NCBI GenBank assembly: GCA_017311185.1 | Contig: JAESUZ010004903.1 | Coordinates: forward strand, 434,001 to 498,000 | Reading direction: 5' to 3' | DNA: 64,000 nucleotides | DNA from: Proteles cristata cristata | Taxonomy: Eukaryota > Chordata > Mammalia > Carnivora > Hyaenidae | Part shown: positions 21,483 to 32,234 of the stretch, one piece after another | Position numbering within the stretch: the stretch's first letter is position 1 | Layout of the letters: each line of letters begins with the position of its first letter | The notes under the pieces: generated by a model | Told to the model about the DNA's origin: nothing | The model's input: the letters and a program-made list of their open reading frames with translations, nothing else | The model's database searches: none | Translations under genes and position numbers: made by a program

Positions 21483-21699
21483 GAGCTACTTACCTTCCAT
21501 TCACTTGCTTACGTATTCCTGAGATGGGGAGGATTTTAAAACATACATATGTCTATAATCTGTGACACCTTCATTAATAGTAAATACATTTAAAACCAGC
21601 CAGCGTTAACAACCCACGACTGACTTCATAATATGCAGAATATTCTGAGAACTGGAAAATAGTCTCAGTCCTGGTCCCCAGCAGGTTTAATGAGAGAAC

Positions 21700-21885
21700 C
21701 TAGCCGTGTGAGCATACCTTAGTTCTCATTTTAGAAACTCTTCAAAGCACATAAGTTTTCCATTCTGATAAGGAGAATGAAGCTCAGAAGCCTTAACCAC
21801 CGAGGACCTGAAACTGAGTTGGGTCCCAAAGCAGCCCTGTCAGACCCCAGGACTGTTCTTTACCATTAGCCTATCCTGCCGCTTC
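21700..21885 (-). mobile_element. MIR fragment
   Basis: 'ttctgataaggagaatgaag', 'ctcagaagccttaaccacc', 'ctgaaactgagttgggtccc' and 'ttaccattagcctatcctgc' match the reverse-complement MIR second half. Confidence 0.55.
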
Positions 21886-21889
21886 CATG

Positions 21890-23570
21890 AATCCAAAATT
21901 TGAGGCAGGCCTTTTGGATGTGGCTTCAGGGAGATCTGGGAGCAGGTGGCCGAGGCAGAAGGAATGAAGTACGACAGGTGCCTTCACCTCTTGCCTGGCC
22001 CCAGAGCCCTGTCCCCGCATAGAGTGGGAGCTTTCACAGTGGTGCATTCCCAAGCAAGGCTCACAGGCCTTCCTTCAATTGCAAAATGCCCTAAAAACTC
22101 CAGCATTTTATCATTCTCCACTGGTGCTTTCTGGCTTGGCAGTAAGTGTGCTGGTGTGTGTGGAAGCCTAGCCTGATTGTACAAAGCAGCGGGAAGCCTG
22201 CTGTTAGCTTGGAGGCAGGTGCAGGCCAGCCACAATCTCAGGATCTGGAAACCTCCTTTTGCATCAAAGGGCCATAGCTAGACTGCACCTTGCAGGATGC
22301 TTGCCTCTTAAGAACCCTCTGGTTCCTGACTGATGGTGAGCTTGCAGAATAGAAGCCATAAATGTGGTGGTTGGGGCTCGGTGGGCAGGGGCTGTGGGTC
22401 CCCTGGGCAGAGCAGCTCCGGGGAAAGGAGGAGCGGGGAGTGAGGACCTCCCTCCCTCATTCATCCTGCCTCGTCCCCATCCTCCCGTAAACGAACCCAG
22501 CTCCCTTCCTGGTGGCTTGGCAGGTGTCTGCCATTCACACAGTCAGACTGTCCCAGACCTGCCCACGGAGGCCCCACCTTGCCACTCCCACTTGCCTGCT
22601 CCCAGGGCAGCAGCTGAGCAAGAAGCCCCACACGTGAGCCGACCTGAGGACACAGCCAAAGAGCCTTCTTGCCTGGGATGCTGGGGTGGCAGGCTAATGG
22701 GCAGCTCTGGCACCGGGGCAAGGTGACACAGGTGTGAGGCTTGAGCGCCGGCCCGATCAGATGAGCAAAGGCACCAGGTGACAAGAGGCTTCTACAGGAA
22801 ACAGTGCCAGCTACTAACACGAACTGCCCTGGCAGAGTCTGCTGGGTGCCGAGAAGAGGCACCTTCTGCAAGTGACCTCCACGTAACGGCACCCACGTGG
22901 GCCACACATCCTGAGCACCCTGGTCTTACGGACGCCGTTCTCACCTCGTCGCACATGCCAGAGGGAAACAGGAACCTGACAGCCAAGGATGTGGAAAATG
23001 TAGATTCTACTGAAGCTTTCCCTGGGGGAGGGGACGGAGACTCCATCCAGCACCAGAGGGTTTTCCGAAACCTGGTTCTAACACCGCTGCCCCCTACCCT
23101 GTCTGCTCCGACAATCTGCCCCACAATGTCCCCCGTCACCGGCTTTCTGTCTGCACCCACCCTCACAAAACTTGCAGCTTTCATAGCTGGCTTTGTAAAG
23201 CAGAATGGGAAGTCTTCACGATGCCCAAGTCCAGTTAGCACGCCTCAGCTCACAGCAAGTCCCGGATGCCTTATCTCGTCCAACAATATACCCATTGTTT
23301 TTTTACTTCATCGATTACAAACCTATTTTACATCTTACTTGAACCGGTCATGGTATCCACCAAGCTAACCGGACTGATGTTAATATTGCTTCCTAGCTTT
23401 TCCTTTAGATCTTCCATTCTCCTTCCTCCCCTGCCCCATCCCCCTCACATGCACACACACATGCACACACGCACATTATACAAAAGGCAAAGCCCTACAG
23501 CCCATTTCTATTTTCTCCTTCTCTGGACACATTCCCATGCACGTCTAGTGAGTATCATTTGGTCTGAGGC
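21890..23570. other. Unique GC-rich sequence, no gene recognised
   Basis: Several overlapping frames (196 codons plus at 22778-23368; about 149 codons minus in two frames at 22461-23241) lie here. None has domains, a plausible start context or exon-like borders that I can support. A short CA/CAT-rich patch with 'cacatgcacacacacatgca' lies at about 23446-23474. Confidence 0.4.
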
Positions 23571-23572
23571 CA

Positions 23573-23818
23573 GGATAGCACCGTGGTGATGAACGCAGAC
23601 TTGGAAGCCAGACAACCTGGCTACGAGCTTCAACCAACCCTGCACCAACGAGCCGAGTAAGCTGGGGCACGTTGCTTACCTTTTCCACGCCTCTGTCAAA
23701 TGAGGAAGATGATAGTGAATTAAGCCTGGGCGCAATCGTCAAATGTTCATATATTTAAAGTCCCTGGAATGGAGCCTGGAAAAAAATAAATGCTTAATTA
23801 ATATTAGCTGTTATGTTG
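23573..23818 (+). mobile_element. MIR, nearly full length
   Basis: It starts 'gatagcaccgtggtgatgaa' and runs through 'cttggaagccagacaacctg', 'agtaagctggggcacgttgc', 'tcaaatgaggaagatgatag', 'gaatggagcctggaaaaaaa' and 'tgcttaattaatattagctg'. It is the most complete MIR in the window. Confidence 0.85.
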
Positions 23819-23829
23819 ATCCATAAACA

Positions 23830-23893
23830 ATAAATAGAATAGTTTTATGTGTGTGTTTTTAAAAGTTGCTTAAATTGTGGCATAGCATTACAC

Positions 23894-23947
<54 letters not shown>

Positions 23948-24110
23948 CTTTTCAACCTGCTCTTCTCATACACAGCACACTTGTTATGTTCAGGCATCCA
24001 TTTTGATACATATAATACTTTCATTTTAGTTGCTGCATTGTGGCATATCATCGTTGTTTCAGCTTACATTTCCCTGATTCCTTCACCTACAACTTATTTG
24101 GAATAAGTAA
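23830..24110 (-). mobile_element. Probable antisense L1 fragment around a (CA)n
   Basis: 'ggcatccattttgatacat', 'gctgcattgtggcatatc' and 'cagcttacatttccctgatt' resemble the antisense of an old L1 3' region. The match is weak. The 50-bp (CA)n sits inside it. Confidence 0.35.
23896..23945 (+). repeat. (CA)n microsatellite
   Basis: This is a pure run of about 25 CA units. Its length and purity predict length polymorphism. Confidence 0.97.
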
Positions 24111-24224
24111 AGAGCCAAAGCAATTTCAAAGATGAGGAAGACTGAAAGGAGACATGCCCGATTACAATAATGGAATTAGGACTTACTCAGGAGCTTAAGC
24201 AGCACTGTGTGATGGAACTTTCTG

Positions 24225-24408
24225 TAATCATGAGCACACTCTATACTTCTGCTATTCAAAATGGTAACCACCAGGCACATATGACTAACGAGCGCTGGAA
24301 ATGTGGCTAGTGTGATCAAAGAATTGCCTATTTACTGTGCATTTCACATCACTTTAAATTTAAATAACCAATGTGAGAGTGACTGTTGGGTTGGACAGCA
24401 CAGACTTA
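24225..24408. mobile_element. Old DNA-transposon-like repeat
   Basis: 'ctattcaaaatggtaaccac', 'caggcacatatgactaacga', 'gcgctggaaatgtggctagt' and 'gggttggacagcacagactt' match a familiar mammalian repeat with 'tattggacagcgc' ends and 'acatgtggctagtg' near each end. I recall it as a non-autonomous DNA element but cannot name it with certainty. Confidence 0.5.
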
Positions 24409-24559
24409 GAGCATCAACACATTGTGATAAAGTGGCAGAGATCTCTTTATTGAGTGGACCAGGAGGCCAAAGAAACAGAAAAGAGTCTAGAAACAGACAC
24501 CAATGTCTGGTATGTGGCCAAGAAGATATTGTAAGTCAAAGAGGGAAATGATGGACATA

Positions 24560-25150
24560 TTTTTTTTGTCAAATATGTGGGTTTCCTCTTCTTGGATTTA
24601 TTTTATCATTTGGCCATTCCTTCCACCATGACTTGAGTTGTATATCTTTTAGTTATTAATATGTCATAAGTATCTACATATTTGGAGATACTATGAAATA
24701 GTATTTCTCTTGGTTTGTGAATTTCTAAATTAACATTTGTTGACAAATTTCCCATTTAAAAAATTTCACTTAAGGACTGTGCTCCTGTGCCTTGTTTGAG
24801 AAAGCTTTTCCCACTCTAAGGTCCTAAAGTTTGTCTCCCCTTTTTAAAATGGTGTGTTAAAGTTTGCATCTCAACTGAAGATATTTAATCCAACCAAAAT
24901 TCATTATTGGGTACTGTGTGAAACAGAGATCTGAGCTAGTCTCCTCCCTGTTCGGATGTCAATATTCCAGGGTTTTGTATTGAATTTTCTATGCTTTCCA
25001 CTTGATTTAAAATGGGTTCTCAGCACTTTCATTTTCCCAATAAATTTTAGAATAATTTTGTCAACTTCCATGATAGGCTCTTTAGATATTTTTATTCAAA
25101 TTGTATTAAATATATAGAATAATTTGATGGAATTACCACTCTTCCAGATG
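24560..25150 (-). mobile_element. Decayed L1 ORF2 fragment, antisense
   Basis: Read on the minus strand it follows L1 ORF2 3' sequence: 'gaattccatcaaatt'-type text, 'attctaaaatttattgggaa', 'ccctggaatattgacatc' and 'gatctctgtttcacacagta', then 'gtgggaaaagctttctcaa'. All frames are broken. Confidence 0.55.
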
Positions 25151-25214
25151 AATTTTAAAATAATTTTTTTCAGAATCCAAAAAACCTCCACAAATAATAA
25201 TAAAAATTAATTAA

Positions 25215-25560
25215 AATTGTGGGATACAAAACCAACATGGAAAACTCAGTTGTGTTTCCATACACTAATTACAAACTATCAGATACAGAAATTAGGAAAA
25301 CAACCCCCTTAATAATACCTAGGAATCGACTTAACTAAGGAAGTGAAAGACTTATACACTGAAAATTATAAAACATTACTGAAAGAAATTAAAGAAGACA
25401 CAAATGGAAAAGACGACCTTTGTTCATGGATTGGAGACTTAATGATGTTCAAGTGTCCACAGTACCAAAAGTGATCTACAGGTTCAATGCAACCACTATC
25501 AAAATCCAATGGCATTTCTTACAGAAATAGGCTAGATGACATTCTGAAAGAGGAACACAG
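25215..25560 (+). mobile_element. Decayed L1 ORF2 fragment, sense
   Basis: On the plus strand the text encodes recognisable L1 ORF2 remnants such as [19 protein letters not shown], and later VIYRFNA with 'atcaaaatccaatggcattt'. Frameshifts and stops break it, so it is a fossil. Its 3' part covers the same ORF2 segment as the start of the opposed fragment next to it. Confidence 0.75.
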
Positions 25561-26064
25561 GGCTGGGCATGCACCCGTGGAGAGGTGGCAGAAATGTGGC
25601 AGAACTTCAAAGCACTGCCTATAAACACTGCCCTGTACCATGTCCCAAGTCAACTAGACGGAGCCCTCTACATTTTCCCTATCTGGCAGCAGAGGTTATA
25701 TATGTACATAAAACAGACACAATGAAGAAACCCTCCCACAAACATCAAAGGAGCAGAAGGTGACTTCTATATGGTGCCAGTCTTCTCAGAGCAGCTGGAT
25801 CAAACTGAGAGTTGGTGGAAAGGAATCTTGTCACCCACCTGCCCCATCACATATCATGGTGCTACCTGAATGTGCTATGCAGATGACCTCCAGGGCTCCG
25901 GAGCCCCGGCACCCACGAAATAAACAGTAACCGTGCCAAAAACACCAACACCAACCCAAGCGTGCAACCCAACTGCCAAAGACACCCAACACCCAGATGG
26001 GAGTTTTGGCAGTCACTCTAGAGAGGCCATAGAAAGACAAGCTTGGAAGCAGAAAGCACAGTTG
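25561..26064. other. Unassigned 500-bp segment between L1 pieces
   Basis: It lies between an L1 ORF2 remnant and an L1 3' end in the same orientation. It is richer in G and C, with CA-rich text such as 'aacaccaacaccaaccc'. It could be the first half of an unfamiliar carnivore L1 3' UTR or an unrelated insertion. I cannot assign it. Confidence 0.4.
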
Positions 26065-26450
26065 CATCAGGCAAAGTGAAATAAGTCAGAGAAAGAGAAA
26101 TACTGTAAGATCTCACTGCATATGGAAATACCAAACTCATAGACACAGTAGAAATCTGGTTGCCAGGGGCTTAGGGGAGGGTGAAACAGGGAGACGTTGG
26201 TTAAAGAATATGAACTTTCACTTGTAAGGCAAGTAAATTCTGGGCATCTAATGCACAGCATGGCCACTACAGTTAACAACTATCTGTGTTCACCAACAAC
26301 AGCGTCGGAAAGCTTAAGTATGTGAGGAAAAGGATGGGGTGCTAACTCTCTATGGTAAGCATGTCAAAACATGTAACTGTCTCAGAATCCCCATACCCCT
26401 TAAACTTGCACAATGTTACATGTCAGTTATATCTCAGTAAGCTGGGGGAC
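26065..26450 (+). mobile_element. L1 3'-end fragment
   Basis: 'gtgaaataagtcagagaaag', 'agatctcactgcatatggaa', 'ggttgccaggggcttagggg', 'tgcacagcatggccactaca', and the end 'catgtcagttatatctcagt' give the standard order of an L1 3' terminus. Confidence 0.75.
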
Positions 26451-26647
26451 AGGGGAGAAAAGCATGAGCAATATTGCTGGAGACTGAAAGGGAAGACACT
26501 CGATTAGAGGACTTCTTCCAGGTGGGATCTTCACTCTGCAGTTTACAGGCTCTCTTTGTACCCAAGTACATTGTGGATTGTTTTGCTTTGTTTTGTTATT
26601 TTGCACCTACCCTTGATTTTGTACTTATTGTTCCTTCTCATGGGGCT

Positions 26648-26665
26648 CTTTTTTTTTTTTTTTTT
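26648..26665. repeat. Poly(T) tract
   Basis: A T17 run after 'gggctc' has no attached SINE body. It is only a homopolymer. Confidence 0.6.
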
Positions 26666-26669
26666 GCTT

Positions 26670-27200
26670 GGTGAACTCCTGTTAATGATCCAGGAATTTT
26701 CTCAGCCCTCCACTCTTCCAGAAAGATTTCCCTCAACATCCCAGTCCATAATCTGAGGAAGGGGCTCTCCGTGTTCCATACTCTAGAGCACTGTTCTGAG
26801 TACTGTCCTGCAATGGCATGCTTGTGGCCGTGTTTTCTTGTGTTGACCATGAATTCTGTGATGGAAGGGTTGTACCATTCTTACCTGTTTCCCATGCTTC
26901 TGGAATATACCAAATACTTATTACACATGCGTTTGCTCAGCCCTGAGCAAAGGGCTGATTCCACAAGCTGATGGCAAAGTGTGGTTATGCTACTCAGCTT
27001 CTAACCTGTGCAGGGTCCAGTGCCCTTCATAAAATAGGGAATAATTCCCATCTGCAGCAGGCTCTAAAGATCTCACTAGAGGTGACATCTATTCTCTTTG
27101 AACCTGGCTGTAGGTGAGGGGGTGTTACAGGTTCCAGCACTTCACATAAGCCCTGCTGGATGGTGATGCTGTCCTTTATCACACCCAAGAGTTGGGCACA
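26670..27200. other. Unique sequence, no gene recognised
   Basis: I see no repeat or coding evidence. Short frames of about 66-70 codons are not protein-like. Confidence 0.4.
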
Positions 27201-27204
27201 CATG

Positions 27205-27315
27205 ACTTCTTCAGTCTGGAATGCCCCCCACTTTTCACTCCACTAACACCCATGCATGCACATGCATATATACGCACACACACGTGTACACAAGGCACAT
27301 TCATGCTCACATGCA

Positions 27316-27354
<39 letters not shown>

Positions 27355-27640
27355 TGCCTCTGTAAGTTCCCCTCCTTCAAATGTCTGTCACTTCTTGTGA
27401 AAGTCTTTGTCACTTTTGTCATAGCTTCTTATGGAATGGTGCCCTTCTCATTCAGATTACTCCAGTTCGTAATTCTCCAGCCACTAAGGTGATTACCTAA
27501 TCAAAGTCTGTCTTTCCTTCTAGACTATAAGGCCCAGGAGGTTAAAGACTGTTGTCTTGGTTAGTTTTTCATTTCCTGTGCTCAGTAGGGCATCTAGGCT
27601 TCTAAACACTATCAAATACATATTGAATATTAACAAATGT
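27205..27640 (+). mobile_element. L2 3' end carrying a (CA)n
   Basis: L2-like landmarks flank a simple repeat: 'tcagtctggaatgcccccca' before it, and after it 'caaatgtctgtcacttcttg', 'cattcagattactccag', 'tagactataaggcccaggag', and 'ctcagtagggcatctagg' with a tail 'catattgaatattaacaaat'. Confidence 0.65.
27316..27352 (+). repeat. (AC)n microsatellite
   Basis: About 18 AC units, preceded from 27256 by an imperfect CATGCA/TACGCACA tract. It lies within the L2 fragment. Confidence 0.95.
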
Positions 27641-27644
27641 CTCT

Positions 27645-28035
27645 TTGTACCTACTATGCTGATATAGCATCTTATTATTCCTCCCCATACAATTTATAAT
27701 GCACAAGCCTCAATGGTACAGACACTCCCAGCCTCCATTACAGGCAGACAATGATGACATGCTGGGGTCACCACTTCAGAATTTCCTCCTAAGCCAGGTT
27801 ATAAGGCGCATAAGATCAGCCTCATTAGTTTATTGTCACATCTCACTTCACAGCCCAACTGGGAGTATTGAGCCTAATCAACCACCTAGGTTTCCAGAAT
27901 TGGCCAAATGCCCTTGAATCATGTCCAAAACAGAATCCTGTCCCTCAGATGATAGTGCTGTGTGTATTGGCCTGAGGACCTCAGCAGATGGTTTGATTTG
28001 CACACGAGGACTGTGACCCTCCTCTCCCAGCCCCA
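27645..28035. other. Unique sequence, no gene recognised
   Basis: Nothing is recognisable. Small frames on both strands have no domains. Confidence 0.4.
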
Positions 28036-28039
28036 GGCT

Positions 28040-28325
28040 TCACCACAGAGCCAGGACTGCAAAAGCACATGGGCTCCAACCCTGGCTCTACCACCTTCCA
28101 GCATTAAGGCCAAGGCACAGAACTTTGCTATACAGGCTACCATTGACTCATCTGTAAAATGGGGAACCAGGTTACCATTGACTCTTCTGTAAAATGCAGA
28201 AAGCCCTTCCTTTGGAGGTTCACTATGAGGGGACATGATATAATGAATGTATTTTGCTCATCTCAATTCCATAAAGGGTTCCTATAATAAGTAGAGACTC
28301 CATAAACATGTGCTAAGTTAATAAA
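28040..28325 (+). mobile_element. MIR with internal duplication
   Basis: MIR order is clear: 'gggctccaaccctggctcta', 'aaggccaaggcacagaactt', 'tcatctgtaaaatgggga', 'aggttcactatgagggg', 'actccataaacatgtgct'. The segment containing the CTGTAAAATG motif is present twice, at 28136-28165 and 28171-28200, with four mismatches. Confidence 0.78.
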
Positions 28326-28389
28326 AGAATAACACTGGCACAGTAGAGGGTTTTAAGTTATGTGACAGCCATGGATTGTATTAATGATC

Positions 28390-28745
28390 AACAAATACCC
28401 CTTCTCCCCTCTGACCTATCATCCCACTTGGGGTTTGGTCATGTTTGGCCAATGGAACATGATCAGACATGACTATGTGCCAGTTCAAGCCAAGGCTGTA
28501 AGAGGCTATGCATGTGTTTTCTCATCTTTTTTGATCTCCTGTCCTCCATAGTGGGAAGAACATTCACCAGGTATTGTCCCTACAGTTTGGGTCTGAAAAT
28601 CAGAGGCGTGTGGAGCTTCTGGGCAAAACCAGCTAAGCCACAGCTAATATGAAGACCTGGCAGCAAGAAAGAAAAGAAAATGCTTATGGTTGTAAGCCAC
28701 TCAGATTTGAGAGTTTGTTCTTGACATCATTGCAGTTAAAACTTG
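28390..28745 (+). mobile_element. MLT1/MaLR-like LTR remnant
   Basis: It ends with 'tggttgtaagccactcagat' followed by 'tttgagagtttgttcttgac', the typical polyadenylation-side text of MaLR-type LTRs. An inner part reads 'ggtcatgtttggccaatgga'. This is an old solitary LTR of an endogenous retroelement with no coding part. The assignment is moderate. Confidence 0.45.
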
Positions 28746-28749
28746 TCAG

Positions 28750-29695
28750 TGACCCTCATTTAAAATCACTGGTCCCATCCAGGTGTACTTTGAATGGTGC
28801 AATGCTCATTTAGAAGGATAGGTTGTGATATTATTTAAAAATCAGTCCTATGGCTGAAAATGCTGATCTCCAATGTGGTTGTAGTGAACTCTTCACCTTG
28901 GCTAACAGCTGTAGATAAATCTTGTCACCTCTCTAGAAAGTCGGTGGTTTATCATCTACAAACCAACACATGTTGAGCTCAAACAAATGAGCATCCTGAA
29001 TGCTGTTTTAGGGAGAAATATGAGAAACTTACCTTACATTTTTGAATGTAAGGCTTGGGCTTGGTTTCTCATATCAGAATAAAACATTCAGAATGAATTA
29101 AAAGTTTTACCCTCTAAAAGGCAATTATAAAAAGAGAAAAAAAAAGAAAGTCCAAGAAACCCTTTTAATGCCTATAATTTTCCTAGTACTTACATGTCCC
29201 ATTAAGAAGAAAAATGATATTAAAATAATTTTAAAGGTTTTGGCTTAAGCCCATTGAAATAAGGAAATTACCCTGGTTAGAATCAAGTTCTCATTATTTT
29301 GGCCCAGCCTGCATTAAGGATGGACCCCTGTGGAGATGTGGTCAGGTGACTGGGCTCCAGCTGAGAATGGCCATGCTGAAATTAATATGGCGCCAACCTT
29401 CCCATAATGGGTCCTATGTGGCTCCTTGGCTTGGTTGTATCATAAGGGCCATTGAGATGGAAATCTGCCAAGTTTCTTCCTATAGCCAGTCTATTTGGGT
29501 TTTGTCCCTGTGTGTTTTCCTGATGCCCATTCTGGCCTTATGAGACTTTTTCTTCTTCTTTATATAAATGTATAGATTCCTACCTAAGCTATAAGCAGCT
29601 AGGCGATGTGAGGTTTTGTAGTAACTCTTTCGTCCTTCACTTCTCACTATTTCCCATTTTCTCCCTGGTTTTAATCACATTTAACCACTGTTAAG
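28750..29695. other. Unique sequence, no gene recognised
   Basis: This is AT-rich with an A-rich patch near 29125-29150. A 65-codon frame at 29346-29543 has no recognisable domain. I cannot assign a repeat family. Confidence 0.4.
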
Positions 29696-29699
29696 AGGT

Positions 29700-30246
29700 A
29701 GGCAATGGAATACAAACAGAAGAATAGATAAAGATGCCGTATACATACACAACGGAATATTATTCAGTCATAAAAAGAAATGAAATCTTGCCATTTGTGA
29801 CAACATGGATTGAACTTGAGGGCATTATGCTAAATGAAGTAAATCAGACAAAGAAAGATAAATATTGTATGATTTTGCTTACATGTGGAATCTGAAAACA
29901 AGAAAAAATTAAAAATGAGCTCATGGATACAGAGAACAGGTTGGTGGTTGCCAGAGCTGGGGGGTGTGGGGTGGGTGAAATGGGTGAAGGGGATCAATGA
30001 AAAGGTACAAACTTTCAGTTATAAGATGAATAAGCCACAGGGATGCAACATACAGCATAAAGGCTATAGTTAATAGCATTTGCATATTTGAAAATTGCTA
30101 ATAGATCTTAAAAGTTCTCATCATAAGAAAATAGTTTTGTAACTATATATGGTGATGGATACATTGACTGGATTTGTTGTGGTGATCAGTCTGCAACATA
30201 TACAATATCAATCATCAGGTTGCATACCCGAAAGGAATATGACTTT
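29700..30246 (+). mobile_element. L1 3' end, part 1 (split by a SINE)
   Basis: Landmarks include 'acacaacggaatattattca', 'gaaatcttgccatttgtgac', 'gggcattatgctaaatgaag', 'ttggtggttgccagagctgg', and 'gtggtgatcagtctgcaaca'. The element continues after the SINE at 30464. Confidence 0.88.
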
Positions 30247-30463
30247 TTTTTTTAAATATTTTTATTTATTTCTAGGAGAGAAAGAGAGAGACACCGTGAG
30301 CAGGGGAAGGTCAGAGAGAGAGGGAGTCACAGAGTGAAACAGGCTCCAGGCTCTGAGCTGGCAGTCAGCACAGAGCCTGATGCGGGGCTCGAACCCACGA
30401 ACCGCAAGATTATGACCTAAGTGAAAGTCGGATGCTTAACCGACTAAGTCACCCAGGCGCCCC
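30247..30463 (-). mobile_element. CAN-SINE, young subgroup B, inside an L1
   Basis: The minus-strand head is GGGGCGCCTGGGTGACTTAG. Subgroup B marks are present: 'gctggcagtcagcacagag', 'gtgaaacaggctccag' and 'tatttctaggagag' on the plus strand. The target-site duplication GGAATATGACTTT (30234-30246) recurs with one mismatch at 30464-30476, and both copies are L1 sequence. Confidence 0.97.
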
Positions 30464-30512
30464 GGAATACGACTTTATATGTCAGTTACACTTCAGTTAA
30501 AAAGAATCATGA
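30464..30512 (+). mobile_element. L1 3' end, part 2
   Basis: 'gactttatatgtcagttaca' and 'cttcagttaaaaaga' complete the L1 3' terminus interrupted by the SINE. Confidence 0.8.
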
Positions 30513-30514
30513 TT

Positions 30515-31980
30515 CAGGTACAAATAAAAAGCCGATGTGGGCACACCAAGACATCCAAAGAAAAAAAGAAAAGAGAGAAGTAGGTATTGGAATCTTTTGG
30601 TGGGCTATTACCTGGTAAAGTGATAAGATCTTTTAACCTGTTAAAGTAACAAGCTGTTGATAGAGAAAGCTGGTAATTCAGCTCCTATGATTTCATTTAA
30701 TTCATGGCGTCCCTCCTATCATGCAGCCGTTTCGCCTAGAAGGAGGTGCAGGAATAGGGCACCAACATGTTACTGGCCGCCTGTCAGGCAGCCGTCAAGT
30801 GGTAACGATTTTCAATCACTGCCAAGCAGGTTCTAGATTTGAACCAGTGACCTAGGAAGAAAGTCTCCATAGCCCATTACCAAATTATTCCCCGAGCCCT
30901 TCGCTTCCCTGACTAACACCCTTTCCAATAAAACTCAATTTTTGTCATTGAATCTGTCAGCATGCCTACAAATCCCTGAAGGGTGAAATTAATTTGAACT
31001 ACAGAGTTGGACAAACAAGATCAAAAGTGAGTTCTTTGGAAATAGAAGCCAATATTTCAGACATCGATCCATTTGGAAAAATAGGTTTCCCTCTTGGAGC
31101 TTGAGTGGGGTGGCTGGGTAATAAACAAAGACATTGTTATACAGTTTACTGTGTGGCAGATCCTAACTGTTCCAAATTCTAAACTTTTATGCCTTCAAGT
31201 AGATGAACCCTGCATGCCGGTGGCCAAAACTCTTGGAGGTTAAAAGCCAAACCCTCTCTGGAGAGCCCTTCCTCCACTGACCACATCACCTGAGAGTTTT
31301 AGTGTGACTGCATTTGGAAAATATAGTTCTGCAGCTTTTCAGACTCTCTTTCTGTGTATATGCATGTCTGTCTTTATTCAGTTTTTATTTTTCACTTTTT
31401 TTTCCTGTCAACCATGGGCCCACTCTCAGTAGCTGAAGCTTCCTGTGATAGGAAATAGATCATCTCATATGTTTTTGTCCCACTAACATCTGCATGCTTC
31501 AAACCTTGTTGGAAACCCAACATATTTTCTTAAACTTTGATAATATTTGTTGCGAACCAGCCCAGGGAATAACTACATGTTACACGAAGCTAAGATGAGC
31601 ACTTTCTTTTAACATGAAGGCAGGGAGTTGTGGTAGAGAGTGAGGCAGTCTGTTTATTCTTGTCGTGAATCGATGATAGTGTCTGAGCCTCTTTGACCTG
31701 TTCCCAATTCTTGGCGTTGATTTTATGAGGCATTAAATATACACAGAAAGTATACATGGGTTTATCTAGGGCTAAGAGGTATCCACATTTTATTACAGAA
31801 CACACTTCAGCCTTGCCTGGAGGTCAGAGGGGCAGGTAAAGGGTAGATTTCAGAAAAGATTCAAGACAGATATAAGTCAACAAAAACACTACCTTGAAGT
31901 GTCTGAGTTAAAAAACAACTCTTAATGATATTCTGTTCATCCATTAGACAAATCTGTATTCACCACCTGCTCTCCGGAGA
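30515..31980. other. Unique sequence, no gene recognised
   Basis: About 1.4 kb has no clear repeat. A patch at 30900-30945 ends in 'ttccaataaaactcaa', which contains AATAAA, but no gene body lies upstream. The longest frame (31590-31805 minus) is not protein-like. Confidence 0.4.
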
Positions 31981-31984
31981 AGTA

Positions 31985-32230
31985 TGTTCTACAGTCAAAG
32001 ACCTGGGCTCAGATTTTGGCTTTCCTTTGCCAACTTTGTGACTGCAGGCCGGTAACTGAGGCTTTCCTACTCTCTCTTTGATCAGGTGTGAAATACGAAC
32101 CATAACACCTTTGACATGGGGTAGCCGAGTGGGTTAAATGAGATGCATATGGATCTGTTCTATAACCGCTAGAGGACAGGCACTTGGTACGTGGCTATCG
32201 CTGTATCATCTGCCCATCATCGTCATTACC
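31985..32230 (+). mobile_element. MIR
   Basis: 'agacctgggctcagattttg', 'tgccaactttgtgactgcag', 'cggtaactgaggctttccta', 'gggttaaatgagatgcatat' and 'ggacaggcacttggtacgtg' keep plus-strand MIR order. Confidence 0.7.
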
Positions 32231-32234
32231 ACAT

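Noticed and set aside
22778..23368. Plus-strand open frame of 196 codons
   Set aside because: Two overlapping minus-strand frames of about 149 codons cover the same DNA. There is no domain, no exon-like border and no protein-like pattern.
25215..25560. Reverse-transcriptase-like coding remnant
   Set aside because: It is an L1 ORF2 fossil with stops and frameshifts, listed as a mobile element and not as a gene.
30900..30945. AATAAA-containing end resembling a gene 3' end
   Set aside because: No coding or exon signal lies upstream, and the hexamer is common by chance in AT-rich DNA.
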